NCBI RefSeq assembly: GCF_008274825.1
Contig: NZ_CP030848.1
Coordinates: forward strand, 3,285,618-3,349,617
Reading direction: 5' to 3'
DNA: 64,000 bases
Source: Sphingobacterium hotanense
GTDB taxonomy: Bacteria > Bacteroidota > Bacteroidia > Sphingobacteriales > Sphingobacteriaceae
In this document: positions 8,490 through 17,980 of the stretch, piece by piece
Position numbering within the stretch: position 1 is the first letter of the stretch
Layout: every line of letters starts with the position of its first letter
Translations under genes and position numbers: made by a program
The notes under the pieces: model-generated
The model's database searches: none
What the model was told of the DNA's origin: nothing
The model's input: the letters and a program-made list of their open reading frames with translations, nothing else

Positions 8490-11234
8490 ATGGACAAATT
8501 GACATATTTGAGTAATGCCGATTCGAGTTATATCGATGGATTATATCAAGCGTACAAAGCCGATCCAAACGCAGTAGACTTTGGCTGGCAAAAGTTTTTT
8601 GAAGGATTTGAATTTGGACAAGGTTCTGAAGGCGTTTCAGGTTCTGTAGATGTTGAAAATGTATCAGAACACGCTTTAAAGGAAATCGATGTTCTTAATA
8701 TGATTCACGGTTACAGAGACCGTGGTCACCTTTTCACTCACACTAACCCGGTTCGCGAGCGTCGCAAATACTACCCTGGCAAAGAATTAGAGACTTTCGG
8801 ATTATCTGAAGCTGACATGGACACTGTATTCAATGCAGGTGTTGAGGTTGGATTAGGTCCGGCAAAATTGCGCGATATCCGCCAATTAATTGAAGATACT
8901 TATTGCCGTTCTATCGGTGCGGAGTTTAAATACATTCGTAACCCCGAGAAGATTAAATGGCTTCAAGACCGTATGGAGGCTGATCGCAACAAGCCGAACT
9001 ACGATAAGGAAACCAAAGAACGTATATTAAAGAAATTAAATAGAGCGGTTGTTTTTGAAAACTTCCTAGGTACAAAATTCTTAGGTCAAAAACGTTTCTC
9101 TTTAGAGGGTGCAGAAGCCTTAATTCCTGCTCTTGACTCGGTATTGGAAATAGGTGGAAACCTAGGCATCCAAGAGTTCATGATCGGTATGGCTCACCGT
9201 GGTCGTTTGAACGTATTGGCAAACATCATGGGTAAACCTTATAAAACTATCCTTTCCGAGTTTGAAGGTAAGATGTATGCAGAGGAAGATCCTGAATTAC
9301 AATTTGGTGGTGACGTAAAATATCACTTAGGTTATTCTTCTGATATCACGACAGACTCTGGAAAACAAATTCACTTGTCATTAGCGCCAAACCCATCACA
9401 CTTGGAAACTGTAGATCCAATTGTTGAGGGTATTGTTCGTTCTAAGATCGACATGAAATACGATGGTGATGCATCGAAGATCGCTCCTATCTTAATTCAT
9501 GGTGATGCGGCTATTGCTGGTCAAGGTGTTGTTTACGAGGTTACTCAAATGTCAAAGCTTGAAGGCTACCGTACTGGTGGTACGATTCACATCGTTATCA
9601 ACAACCAAGTAGGTTTCACGACAAACTATAAAGATGCGCGTTCTGGTACTTACTGTACTGACGTTGCTAAGATTACTTCTTCTCCAGTATTCCATGTGAA
9701 TGGTGATGATGCTGAAGCAGTAGTATATGCAATCAATTTAGCGGTAGAATACCGTCAGAAATATAAAACTGATGTATTTATCGATTTATTATGTTACAGA
9801 CGTTATGGTCACAACGAGGCAGATGAGCCTAAGTTCACACAGCCATTGTTGTACAAAGCAATCGAAAAGCACGCTAATCCGAAAGAAGTTTATGCTAAGA
9901 AACTTCAGGAAGAAGGTACGATCGACGCGGCATATGCTAAAGCGGTAGAGAAAGAATTTAAAGATTATTTACAATCGCAGTTAGACGAATCGAAGCAGAC
10001 AGAAAGCTTAGAAGATGAGGTTCCGATGTTTGGTGGCGCGTGGAAAGGTCTTCGTCAGGCTAAGAAGACAGATATCTTCGGCGAGGCTGTGACGAAAGTT
10101 TCTGAGAAAGAGTTCAAGACGCTAGCGACAGAAATTACTACGCTACCTAAAGACAAAAAGTTCTTCCGCAAAATTTCTAAGTTATTTGAAGATCGCGCAG
10201 CGATGATCAAGAACGATTCTTACGATTGGGCGATGGGCGAGTTGATGGCTTATGCGACTTTGTTGAACGAAGGCAAACGCGTTCGTATCTCGGGTCAGGA
10301 TGTTCAACGTGGAACATTCTCGCACCGTCACGCTGTATTGACATTAGAAGATTCGGAAGAGAAATATATCCCATTAGCACAGGTTAATGGTGGTGAGCGT
10401 TTCAATATCTACAACTCTTTATTATCAGAGTATGCGGTATTAGGTTTTGAATACGGTTATGCGTTGGCAAATCCTAGCTCATTAACGGTTTGGGAAGCAC
10501 AGTTTGGTGACTTCTACAACGGGGCTCAGATTATTGTTGACCAATACTTAAGTAGTGCGGAAACGAAATGGAGACGTTCGAATGGATTAGTAATGATGCT
10601 ACCTCATGGTATGGAAGGTCAGGGTCCTGAACACTCTTCAGGTCGTATTGAGCGTTTCTTGGAATTATGTGCAAACGACAACTTAATCATTGCCAACTGT
10701 ACTACTCCAGCAAACTACTTCCACTTACTACGTCGTCAGTTAGTTCGCGACTTCCGTAAACCATTAGTAGTATTCACACCGAAAAGCTTATTACGTCATC
10801 CAAAAGTGGTTTCTAAATTAGCAGATTTCACGAAAGTAAACTTCCAAGAAGTTATCGATGACAGCTACGTAAAAGCAGCATCCGTAAAACGTGTATTGTT
10901 CTGTTCTGGAAAGATCTACTACGATCTATTAGAGAAACAACAAGCAGATAAGCGTACAGATGTAGCTATTGTTAGAATTGAGCAGCTATACCCTAGCCCA
11001 ATCGAGCAATTAAAAGCAATCCACAAAAAATATAACAAGGCGAAAGAATTTATCTGGGTTCAGGAAGAAAATGAGAACATGGGAGCATGGCCTTATTACT
11101 GCCGTACATTACGTAAAACAGATATTGAATTCACTGATTATATCGCGCGTACAGCTAGTGGTAGTCCGGCAACAGGATACATGAAAAAACATGTTGCACA
11201 ACAAGAAGCAATCGTAAATAAATCATTCGAATAA
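8490..11234 (+). CDS. sucA: 2-oxoglutarate dehydrogenase E1 component
   Basis: This 914-residue thiamine-diphosphate enzyme decarboxylates 2-oxoglutarate in the TCA cycle and passes the succinyl group to the E2 lipoyl arm. The N-terminal segment (DSSYIDGLYQAYKADPNAV) is the E2/E3-binding region of OGDH E1. GMAHRGRLNVL near residue 230, HGDAAIAGQGVVYE near 340 and the later FSHRHAVL and QFGDFYNGAQ motifs are typical of the cofactor and active-site regions. Length agrees with E. coli SucA (933). sucB follows after 64 bases, giving an E1-E2 operon, and the E3 gene is not in the window. Confidence 0.97.
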   Translation: MDKLTYLSNADSSYIDGLYQAYKADPNAVDFGWQKFFEGFEFGQGSEGVSGSVDVENVSEHALKEIDVLNMIHGYRDRGHLFTHTNPVRERRKYYPGKELETFGLSEADMDTVFNAGVEVGLGPAKLRDIRQLIEDTYCRSIGAEFKYIRNPEKIKWLQDRMEADRNKPNYDKETKERILKKLNRAVVFENFLGTKFLGQKRFSLEGAEALIPALDSVLEIGGNLGIQEFMIGMAHRGRLNVLANIMGKPYKTILSEFEGKMYAEEDPELQFGGDVKYHLGYSSDITTDSGKQIHLSLAPNPSHLETVDPIVEGIVRSKIDMKYDGDASKIAPILIHGDAAIAGQGVVYEVTQMSKLEGYRTGGTIHIVINNQVGFTTNYKDARSGTYCTDVAKITSSPVFHVNGDDAEAVVYAINLAVEYRQKYKTDVFIDLLCYRRYGHNEADEPKFTQPLLYKAIEKHANPKEVYAKKLQEEGTIDAAYAKAVEKEFKDYLQSQLDESKQTESLEDEVPMFGGAWKGLRQAKKTDIFGEAVTKVSEKEFKTLATEITTLPKDKKFFRKISKLFEDRAAMIKNDSYDWAMGELMAYATLLNEGKRVRISGQDVQRGTFSHRHAVLTLEDSEEKYIPLAQVNGGERFNIYNSLLSEYAVLGFEYGYALANPSSLTVWEAQFGDFYNGAQIIVDQYLSSAETKWRRSNGLVMMLPHGMEGQGPEHSSGRIERFLELCANDNLIIANCTTPANYFHLLRRQLVRDFRKPLVVFTPKSLLRHPKVVSKLADFTKVNFQEVIDDSYVKAASVKRVLFCSGKIYYDLLEKQQADKRTDVAIVRIEQLYPSPIEQLKAIHKKYNKAKEFIWVQEENENMGAWPYYCRTLRKTDIEFTDYIARTASGSPATGYMKKHVAQQEAIVNKSFE

Positions 11235-11243
11235 ACAATTTAT

Positions 11244-11286
11244 TTAACCAGCCGTTGTATCTTTATAGTGTATAACGGCTGGTTTA
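11244..11286 (+). promoter_or_regulatory. Hairpin between sucA and sucB
   Basis: An 11-bp stem (AACCAGCCGTT at 11246-11256 with its complement at 11274-11284) lies between the genes. The following bases are TTTAAAAAAA, a poor U-tract. It may be a partial attenuator or an RNA-processing/stability stem setting the E1:E2 ratio rather than a full terminator. Confidence 0.55.
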
Positions 11287-11298
11287 AAAAAATAACAT

Positions 11299-12534
11299 AT
11301 GAGCTTAGAAATTAAAGTCCCTACAGTTGGAGAGTCAATTACGGAAGTGACTTTAGCCCAATGGCTAAAACAAGATGGTGATTACGTCGAGATGGACGAA
11401 AATATCGCCGAATTGGAATCAGATAAAGCTACTTTTGAACTACCTGCAGAGAAAGCTGGTATCTTACGTATCATTGCACAAGAAGGCGACACCTTAGAAA
11501 TTGGTGCTGTTGTTTGTACAATCGAAGACGGTGATGCACCTGCTGCTTCAGGCGAGAAAAAAGAAGAAGCTCCTGCAAAAGAAGCTGCTCCTGCTGCTAA
11601 AGCGGAAGAAGATGAAAGCCCAGAGACATATGCTGCTGGTACTGCATCTCCTGCTGCTGCTAAGATTTTAAGAGAAAAAGGTATTGACCCTTCTACAATA
11701 AAAGGTACAGGTAAAGACGGTAGAATCACTAAAGAGGATGCTGAGAAAGCACAAGCTGGTGCTGCTGCTAAGCCAGCTGCTGCAAAACCTGCGGCAAGCC
11801 CTGCTCCTGCTGCTGCGCCTGCAGTTGCCGGTTCAAGAAATGAGCGCCGTGAGAAAATGAGCTCCTTGCGTAAAACTATCGCTAAGCGTTTAGTAGCTGT
11901 TAAAAATGAAACTGCGATGTTGACTACGTTCAACGAAGTGAACATGCAGCCGATCATGGACTTAAGAGCGAAATACAAAGATACCTTCAAAGAAAAACAC
12001 GGTATTGGTCTAGGCTTTATGTCATTCTTCACGAAAGCAGTAACTACTGCATTGAAAGAATGGCCTGCTGTAAATGCTCGTATCGAAGAAAATGAAATCG
12101 TTTATTCTGATTTCGCTGATATTTCTATCGCGGTTTCTGCTCCAAAAGGATTAGTGGTTCCGGTTATCAGAAATGCAGAGTCGATGGCATTATACGAAAT
12201 TGAAAAAGCAATCGCTGAATTAGCGGGTAAAGCTCGTGATAACAAATTGACGATCGAAGAAATGACTGGCGGTACATTTACAATCACTAACGGTGGTGTA
12301 TTTGGATCGATGATGTCTACTCCTATCATCAATGCTCCTCAATCAGCAATCTTAGGTATGCACAACATCGTGCAACGCCCTATTGCTGAAAATGGTCAAG
12401 TAGTTATCCGTCCGATGATGTACATCGCGTTATCTTATGATCACCGTATCATTGACGGTCGTGAGTCAGTAAGCTTCCTAGTTCGTGTTAAACAACTATT
12501 AGAAGATCCTGCAAGATTATTATTGGAAGTATAA
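11299..12534 (+). CDS. sucB: Dihydrolipoyllysine succinyltransferase (2-oxoglutarate dehydrogenase E2)
   Basis: This 411-residue E2 transfers the succinyl group from lipoyl-lysine to CoA. Domains in order are one lipoyl domain with the modified lysine at K43 in [10 protein letters not shown]; an Ala/Pro-rich linker; a peripheral subunit-binding domain at about 113-150 ([14 protein letters not shown]); a second Ala/Pro linker; and the catalytic CAT domain ending with [10 protein letters not shown], which holds the active-site His and Asp. The single lipoyl domain and the sucA neighbour identify it as SucB rather than pyruvate dehydrogenase E2. Alanine-rich linkers explain a long antisense open frame at 11382-12032, which is not a gene. 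Confidence 0.96.
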   Translation: MSLEIKVPTVGESITEVTLAQWLKQDGDYVEMDENIAELESDKATFELPAEKAGILRIIAQEGDTLEIGAVVCTIEDGDAPAASGEKKEEAPAKEAAPAAKAEEDESPETYAAGTASPAAAKILREKGIDPSTIKGTGKDGRITKEDAEKAQAGAAAKPAAAKPAASPAPAAAPAVAGSRNERREKMSSLRKTIAKRLVAVKNETAMLTTFNEVNMQPIMDLRAKYKDTFKEKHGIGLGFMSFFTKAVTTALKEWPAVNARIEENEIVYSDFADISIAVSAPKGLVVPVIRNAESMALYEIEKAIAELAGKARDNKLTIEEMTGGTFTITNGGVFGSMMSTPIINAPQSAILGMHNIVQRPIAENGQVVIRPMMYIALSYDHRIIDGRESVSFLVRVKQLLEDPARLLLEV

Positions 12535-12559
12535 TCTTCCGAGTAGCATATTTAGAAAA

Positions 12560-12591
12560 GAAGCCATCCCGAAAGGATGGCTTCTTTTTTT
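12560..12591 (+). terminator. Intrinsic terminator of sucA-sucB
   Basis: A 10-bp perfect stem (GAAGCCATCC with its complement at 12575-12584), a CGAAA loop and seven T. The terminator-linked repeat begins at the end of the U-tract. Confidence 0.93.
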
Positions 12592-12670
12592 CTGAAAGTG
12601 TCTGTTTTTAAAGGCCATCAAGAACCTTCATCCCTGTTGGTGTTTCAATGGAAACATGAAAGTTTTTTAG
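12591..12670 (+). repeat. Terminator-linked dispersed repeat, copy 2
   Basis: It starts with TCTGAAAGTGTCTG directly after the sucB terminator U-tract and runs about 80 bases. The second half can fold: AACCTTCAT pairs with ATGAAAGTT around an inner GTTTC/GAAAC hairpin. It is almost identical to 40677-40752 and shares its first half with 3941-3988. Confidence 0.8.
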
Positions 12671-12965
12671 TTACAAAGCAGCTCTGCGACATTCTGGATA
12701 GCGGGGTACACATTAAACGACAACTGGGATTCCCGTGAATAAGTTAAAAATTAACAGTTCTTTACTGTGCAATTAGTATAGTTTTGACCAGTATAAATTA
12801 AAGAATTGCTATTAATGCATAACATTAGGCAAGCCGGACGTTCGGCGAAGAACGCCACAAAGGTTCTTTGACATATTGATTAGCAAATATCTCGTTTCTA
12901 AGAAGTTTCCAGACCGCAAATTCTTTTATATTTGTAGGAATACTACAGTACCTTTAATTCTTAAC
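12671..12965 (+). other. Gene-free stretch upstream of the outer-membrane protein gene
   Basis: Apart from the repeat before it and the promoter candidate near 12907-12935, no ORF, RNA gene or repeat is recognised. A short inverted element around 12838-12858 (GGACGTTCGGCGAAGAACGCC) could form a small stem. Confidence 0.4.
12907..12935 (+). promoter_or_regulatory. Promoter candidate for the 12966 gene
   Basis: TTTC (12907-12910) and TATATTTG (12928-12935) with a 17-base spacer match the Bacteroidota -33/-7 pattern (TTTG, TAnnTTTG) with one mismatch. The start codon is 30 bases downstream. Confidence 0.48.
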
Positions 12966-13982
12966 ATGTTAAATAATAAGTATCCTATTCTTCGCGCCTT
13001 CTTCCTCTTCATTTTATTAGGATTTATCAACAATAGCAAAGCCCAACAGATCGGTTATGGCATCGACTTTTTTGGCTATGCGGATAATCGCGAATATCAG
13101 GCTCCTTATACCGTTCCGAAGACCCTATTTGGCGCGACCTTATCTCCCCATCTTTACTTCCAATTGGAAGAGAAGCATCGTGTGTATGGCGGTGTACATG
13201 TTAACCAGGAGTTTGGATCGCATGGGGATAATAAGATGCGTGTAAAACCTATAGCGTATTACAACTACGCAACCGAGCATATTGATTTTGCAATTGGATT
13301 TATCCCTCGTTATGAGCGTTTGAAAGACGTACCGAAGATGGTATTAGCAGATACCCTGATGTATGACCGTCCAAATGTGGAGGGGATGTATTTTCAGTAC
13401 AGGAACAGCAACTTCAAGCAAGCGGTTTACATCGATTGGCTGAGCAAACAAAGCTATACCAAACGTGAACAATTTGTTGCCGGTATTTCAGGTAAGTATA
13501 GCATGGGCAATTTCTATATCAGCAATGACGGTTTGCTTTATCACAATGCTTTAACAAGCAATGACAGCCTCGACGAGCATATTCAAGATAATGCTATTTT
13601 GATGTTGAAACTTGGGGCTGACTTAAGCGAGAAGACTTTCCTCGATTCGTTAACCATCGATGCTGGTGCGGCTTTTGGATATGATCGCTTGCGTTCAGAA
13701 TATGATAATAAAGGCACTGGCTTTATCTCTAACATTCACTTGGGCTATAAGCGGTTCTTCATTGCTAACACGCTATACCTGGGCGATGCTTTAAATCTTC
13801 CAAACGGCGACTCCTTTTATCATCGCGATCGCTATGATCGCTTGGATCTTGGCTGGATGCCCTTCAAATCCGACAAAATCGAAGGTAAGTTTATAGCTTC
13901 CTTTCACTTTTCACCAGGACAGATCGACAATCAACAGCAATTTACCCTTCGCTATAAATTCGGCGGAAAAATAAAGGATTAG
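12966..13982 (+). CDS. Secreted protein, probable outer-membrane beta-barrel, function unknown
   Basis: A 338-residue protein with a clear Sec signal peptide (basic start MLNNKYPILR, hydrophobic FFLFILLGF, cleavage after KAQ). The mature part has many alternating aromatic/polar strands such as LGYKRFFIANTLYLG and ends in FTLRYKFGGKI, resembling the last strand of an outer-membrane barrel. No catalytic motif or named family is recognised. I start at 12966 because it opens directly into the signal peptide and lies properly behind the promoter candidate; an in-frame upstream extension of 30 residues would bury the signal. It is convergent with the sulfatase operon, with only five bases between stop codons. 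Confidence 0.7.
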   Translation: MLNNKYPILRAFFLFILLGFINNSKAQQIGYGIDFFGYADNREYQAPYTVPKTLFGATLSPHLYFQLEEKHRVYGGVHVNQEFGSHGDNKMRVKPIAYYNYATEHIDFAIGFIPRYERLKDVPKMVLADTLMYDRPNVEGMYFQYRNSNFKQAVYIDWLSKQSYTKREQFVAGISGKYSMGNFYISNDGLLYHNALTSNDSLDEHIQDNAILMLKLGADLSEKTFLDSLTIDAGAAFGYDRLRSEYDNKGTGFISNIHLGYKRFFIANTLYLGDALNLPNGDSFYHRDRYDRLDLGWMPFKSDKIEGKFIASFHFSPGQIDNQQQFTLRYKFGGKIKD

Positions 13983-13987
13983 AAGCC

Positions 13988-15922
13988 TTATTCTGCCGTA
14001 AGCTTATTATGAATCATCCGATTATTATACTGCTGAATAAAAGCTTCTAAATGTCGTTTCAGCGAATCTAACGTTTGGGGTTCTTCCTTCATTAAATCTT
14101 TCGACAGCGACGGATCTGTTTTCAAATTGTGTAAGGAGCTCGGGCGTTCATTATCGAAGGTCATGAAGTAATCGCCCATAAAGAAGTTATAACTTCCTCC
14201 AATGTTATTGACCAAGAAATTATCGCGTCTAGGGTCGAAGGCATCTGAACCGAAAGCGAAGTAGGGCTTATCATATTGCAGGTAATTCAACACTGTCGGC
14301 ATAATATCGATTTGTTGTACTAATTTATCCGACAAACCTTTAAGTTCTCCTCCCGGATAGTAGAATATGATCGGAATGGAAAAGAAGTTTGGCGTGGTAT
14401 TGTATTCTGGAAAATGGATCATGCTGGCATGATCAGCCACGATTACAAATAATGTATTATTATACCATTCGCTTTTGGAAGCCGTATTAAAAAATTGGCG
14501 TAAGGCATTATCGGCATAGCCTATCGGTTCATGCAATGGTAACTGCCCTTTCGGAAATTTCCCAGCATATTGCTCCGGAACTTTAAAAGGGTGATGAGAA
14601 GATAAGGAAAAGAAGCTGCTAAAGAATGGCTGCTTAAAGGTGTCTATCTTTTTCGCCATGAATTGCATGAAAGGCTCATCCCAGATTCCCCAGATACCAT
14701 CGAAATCATCATCGTTGTTATATTCATTTTTTCCGAAATAGTTCTTGATTCCTGCCAACTGCATATAGGCCGAAAAGCCCATGCTGCCGTTTGGTGCTCC
14801 GTGGAAGAATGCTGTTTCATAGCCCTTCTCGCCTAATAACTTCGCAATGCTCGTCGTTTTATTTCCTGAATATATGGACAGGACAAAAGGCTCAGCGATA
14901 GAAGGTATTCCGGTGATGATAGATGGAAGGGCATCGATGGATTTACGTCCATTTGCATAGGAACGCGTAAAGGTATAAGAATGCTCGATGAGAGAATCCA
15001 AAAATGGAGTATATCCCTTGTATTGACCGGCATCGAGCTCTTTATTAAAGAATCCGATATGCTCTTTCCCGAAGCTTTCCATGATGAGGAACACAACGTT
15101 CAACGGCTTGAATTCCGCAGAATCTTTCGGCTGATGTATGACCGGATAAATGGCTTCCAGTTCATCCTCCGGGAAGTAGTTCTTCTCTTTCAATGTTACG
15201 GCCTTGAGAGTCTTCAGGATAGAAAAAGGCGTATTCAAAACGATATTCATCTCTTCCGGTGATTTTACATAATCTCCGGCATTACTAAGTGTAATTGGGC
15301 GCGTGCTATGTGCCCATCCTCCGCGAACCCCGCCTACAAAAAGGAAAGCAACCAATAGCAAACTTACCAAGTGAACGGCATAGAATGTCCAGCCTGTAAA
15401 GCGCTTGTATTCGATCTTGATCAGATCGTAAAGCTTGATCAAGATCCAGACGATCAGTACGAATTCCAACAACAAATACCAGTAGCCGATTAAGAAATCG
15501 GTCATTAGTTTAAAAAGGTTTTGCTCATTAGCAAACTGACTGAATACAGTTCCTGTAGTACGCTTTAACGTGAAGGGATAATAAGCATAATCGATCAGGT
15601 TGAGTCCAATCCCGATGCTGTTCGTGATGATGAATACCCACTTCGCTACCTTCTGATAGCTGGCTTTATACTTGAAAGGTAAGGGAATCCCCATCATCAA
15701 GATATACAAGCTATTGAGGTAAAATAATGCTGCCAGGTCGAACTTTAGCCCACCGAGCATCATGCGAATCATTTCGGAGAAGGTCACGTGTGGAAATTGA
15801 TCGACATTATAAGCGTAGAAACCGACTCGGAGAAGCTGATAAATCAGCAACATCATCGTAAAGCGTATAATCAACGCGATATATGGGGCAAAAAGTCCCT
15901 TGAGGATAATCTTTCCCTTCAT
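13988..15922 (-). CDS. LtaS-like membrane sulfatase / phosphoglycerol or phosphoethanolamine transferase
   Basis: A 644-residue protein of the alkaline-phosphatase superfamily. About five membrane helices occupy residues 10-200 and an extracytoplasmic hydrolase domain follows. The metal-binding acidic residue is in NVVFLIMESFGKEH (E282), the nucleophile position is S328 in GRKSIDALPS, and VVADHASMIHF carries a metal-binding Asp/His pair. In LtaS the nucleophile is Thr; Ser here is a conservative change seen in this subfamily. It is the second gene of a two-gene operon, starting one base after the upstream paralogue stops. It probably modifies a cell-envelope lipid or glycan head group, but the substrate is unknown. 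Confidence 0.85.
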   Translation of the reverse strand: MKGKIILKGLFAPYIALIIRFTMMLLIYQLLRVGFYAYNVDQFPHVTFSEMIRMMLGGLKFDLAALFYLNSLYILMMGIPLPFKYKASYQKVAKWVFIITNSIGIGLNLIDYAYYPFTLKRTTGTVFSQFANEQNLFKLMTDFLIGYWYLLLEFVLIVWILIKLYDLIKIEYKRFTGWTFYAVHLVSLLLVAFLFVGGVRGGWAHSTRPITLSNAGDYVKSPEEMNIVLNTPFSILKTLKAVTLKEKNYFPEDELEAIYPVIHQPKDSAEFKPLNVVFLIMESFGKEHIGFFNKELDAGQYKGYTPFLDSLIEHSYTFTRSYANGRKSIDALPSIITGIPSIAEPFVLSIYSGNKTTSIAKLLGEKGYETAFFHGAPNGSMGFSAYMQLAGIKNYFGKNEYNNDDDFDGIWGIWDEPFMQFMAKKIDTFKQPFFSSFFSLSSHHPFKVPEQYAGKFPKGQLPLHEPIGYADNALRQFFNTASKSEWYNNTLFVIVADHASMIHFPEYNTTPNFFSIPIIFYYPGGELKGLSDKLVQQIDIMPTVLNYLQYDKPYFAFGSDAFDPRRDNFLVNNIGGSYNFFMGDYFMTFDNERPSSLHNLKTDPSLSKDLMKEEPQTLDSLKRHLEAFIQQYNNRMIHNKLTAE

Positions 15923-15923
15923 T

Positions 15924-17804
15924 TTAATACTTTAAAAATTGGTTGTAGACCGATTGATAATACGCTTTAGCGATATTCAACAGACTATCGGTCTTAGCCA
16001 CGGGATAGTCAGGATGTGCCTTGTAATTGATCACACTGCCAACATTGTCGTAGGAAATCGACTGTTCGGGTGTGATGATTCCAAAAGCATCCTTGGAGTT
16101 GTAAAAAGCTATCTGCGGGGTCGTTGGATTGAACAAGTCGCGACTCCATACGTAATTATCGCTCGGTAAGCCCAGTTGCTTCAAGAGTGTCGCCGCCAAA
16201 TCTGTTTGACTACCTATCCTCGATATCTTCTTGCCTCGATATTCGGGCTTGATTACTTCGCCGAACATCAACAACGGGATGTGGAAACGATTCGGGTGGG
16301 ATATTTCGTATTTCTCAGCAGGAAGACGATGCCCATGATCGGCAATCATCACAAACAAGGTGTTCTTATACCAAGCTTCCTTCTTAGCTTTCTCTACGAA
16401 ATCATTCAACACGGAATCGGTATAATATGCGGTACTTCTGAACTTATTCGCGTTATTATCTGAGCCAAACTTATAGGCTCCTTTTAATTGGAACGGCTCA
16501 TGGTTAACCAGAGTAAATATGCTGCTGTAGAATGGGGTTTGCTCTTTCCGAAGATCTTTTATCATCCGGTTAAGAACGACAGCATCAGTTACTCCCCAAG
16601 ATACCCGTTCTTCTGTTGGCGAGAAATTCGCATTATCCACAACACGCTCTACACCATGGGTTAACATGTAGGATTTAACGTTATAAAACTCGCTTTGTCC
16701 ACCATGATAAAAGGAGTTATGATAGCCTGCAGAATCGAGTTCCTGCATAAAAGCATGCATGTTCTCGTGCTTACTGATATACTTGATTACACTTTCAGGT
16801 CCCTGCGCGGGGAATGCACTGAACGTGCCTATCACCCCCTTATCCGAACGATCGGATGCAGAATATATGCGATCAAAAAACACGCCTTCTTTGATAAAAG
16901 ATTCCATATTGGGCGTAATCCCTTTCTCGCCGCCCATCGACTCGACTAAGTCGCCAACAAAACCTTCTAAAAGCACGAAAACAATATTGGGCCTTTGGGT
17001 GGTTAGGATATTTACAGCAGAATCGGGATCATTAGCAAAAATAGGTTGAAGATATTCCGAGAGGTTCTCGCTGTCTGGATAATAGCGATATGGAGACTTC
17101 AATAAAGTGCTACTTTTAAAATAGTCACGCAATAGTGCCCATTGGGTGCTTACCGCCGCATGGTTATTGAATGCTTCCTCTGAATAGTATGCTTTACTTG
17201 GATTCAAAGTAGCACGACCATAGCCACCGCGTATAAAGGTAAATATGATAAATGCGCCAATAAGAAGGCGAAGCCCCATACCCCAATAGGTTCGAATATT
17301 TCCAAACTTTATTCCTTTAAATAGACGTAGATAGAGATAATACGAGCCGACGATTCCCACGATCATCCCTAGGATAGGGAGAAAGATCGGCGTGGATTCC
17401 GCCGATGCCACTGCACCAGAAGGTGATGCAAAGAACGCATCAACCGCACGCTTTGAAATCTTATCGCCCCATTCCCTATAAACATTAACGTTAATAAAAG
17501 AAACGACAAAGAACAGGATAAGAACAACTAAAGTATAGATATTAAGCGCCCTATGGCTAAATTTCCATTTCTTCACGAAGGATAATAAACAATAAACTAC
17601 GAAGGGTAATGCACTAATATAAGCGACCGTCGACAGATCAAGGCTCAAGCCATGATAGAACATACGGAATATTTCCTTGCTGCGCGCCCCACCAATCTTA
17701 TCGTAAAAGAAGGAGACGAAAATTAAACGGTCAATAAAACAAATAAGAAGCCAAAAACCAAAAAATCGAACAAAGGCTTTCAGCTCATTTACAACATCTT
17801 GCAT
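15924..17804 (-). CDS. LtaS-like membrane sulfatase, first of a tandem pair
   Basis: A 626-residue paralogue of the downstream gene with the same plan: five or so membrane helices up to about residue 195, then an alkaline-phosphatase-fold domain. Key residues are E280 in NIVFVLLEGFVGD, the nucleophile position S320 in ASDRSDKGVIG, and MIADHGHRLP with the metal-binding Asp/His. Sequence divergence between the two proteins is large, so they probably have distinct substrates or acceptors rather than being a recent duplication. A TAAATTTG box lies 24 bases upstream. The family includes lipoteichoic-acid synthases and phosphoethanolamine transferases; the exact reaction cannot be read from sequence. 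Confidence 0.85.
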   Translation of the reverse strand: MQDVVNELKAFVRFFGFWLLICFIDRLIFVSFFYDKIGGARSKEIFRMFYHGLSLDLSTVAYISALPFVVYCLLSFVKKWKFSHRALNIYTLVVLILFFVVSFINVNVYREWGDKISKRAVDAFFASPSGAVASAESTPIFLPILGMIVGIVGSYYLYLRLFKGIKFGNIRTYWGMGLRLLIGAFIIFTFIRGGYGRATLNPSKAYYSEEAFNNHAAVSTQWALLRDYFKSSTLLKSPYRYYPDSENLSEYLQPIFANDPDSAVNILTTQRPNIVFVLLEGFVGDLVESMGGEKGITPNMESFIKEGVFFDRIYSASDRSDKGVIGTFSAFPAQGPESVIKYISKHENMHAFMQELDSAGYHNSFYHGGQSEFYNVKSYMLTHGVERVVDNANFSPTEERVSWGVTDAVVLNRMIKDLRKEQTPFYSSIFTLVNHEPFQLKGAYKFGSDNNANKFRSTAYYTDSVLNDFVEKAKKEAWYKNTLFVMIADHGHRLPAEKYEISHPNRFHIPLLMFGEVIKPEYRGKKISRIGSQTDLAATLLKQLGLPSDNYVWSRDLFNPTTPQIAFYNSKDAFGIITPEQSISYDNVGSVINYKAHPDYPVAKTDSLLNIAKAYYQSVYNQFLKY

Positions 17805-17827
17805 GTGAAAGTAATACGCTAAACGCG

Positions 17828-17835
17828 CAAATTTA
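17828..17835 (-). promoter_or_regulatory. -7 box candidate for the sulfatase operon
   Basis: The minus strand reads TAAATTTG, with TTTA 17 bases upstream as a three-of-four match to the -33 TTTG. It lies 24 bases before the ATG at 17804. Confidence 0.42.
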
Positions 17836-17941
17836 CATTTAATTCAGCACTGTAAATATTATCTTAACAATTTTTATACTTTATATTAATGAATGCTGAT
17901 TTATTTGCTTCTAGATAATGGGAAATGAGCGGTTAAATCCG

Positions 17942-17949
17942 TATTTTTG
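17942..17949 (+). promoter_or_regulatory. -7 box candidate for valS
   Basis: TATTTTTG matches TAnnTTTG 32 bases before the valS ATG. No T-box or other leader structure is visible upstream. Confidence 0.38.
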
Positions 17950-17980
17950 TACTCCTTTTTAGATTATTTATAATTAGATA

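Noticed and set aside
11382..12032. 216-codon open frame on the minus strand across sucB
   Set aside because: It mirrors the Ala/Pro-rich linkers of SucB; low-complexity antisense with no family resemblance.
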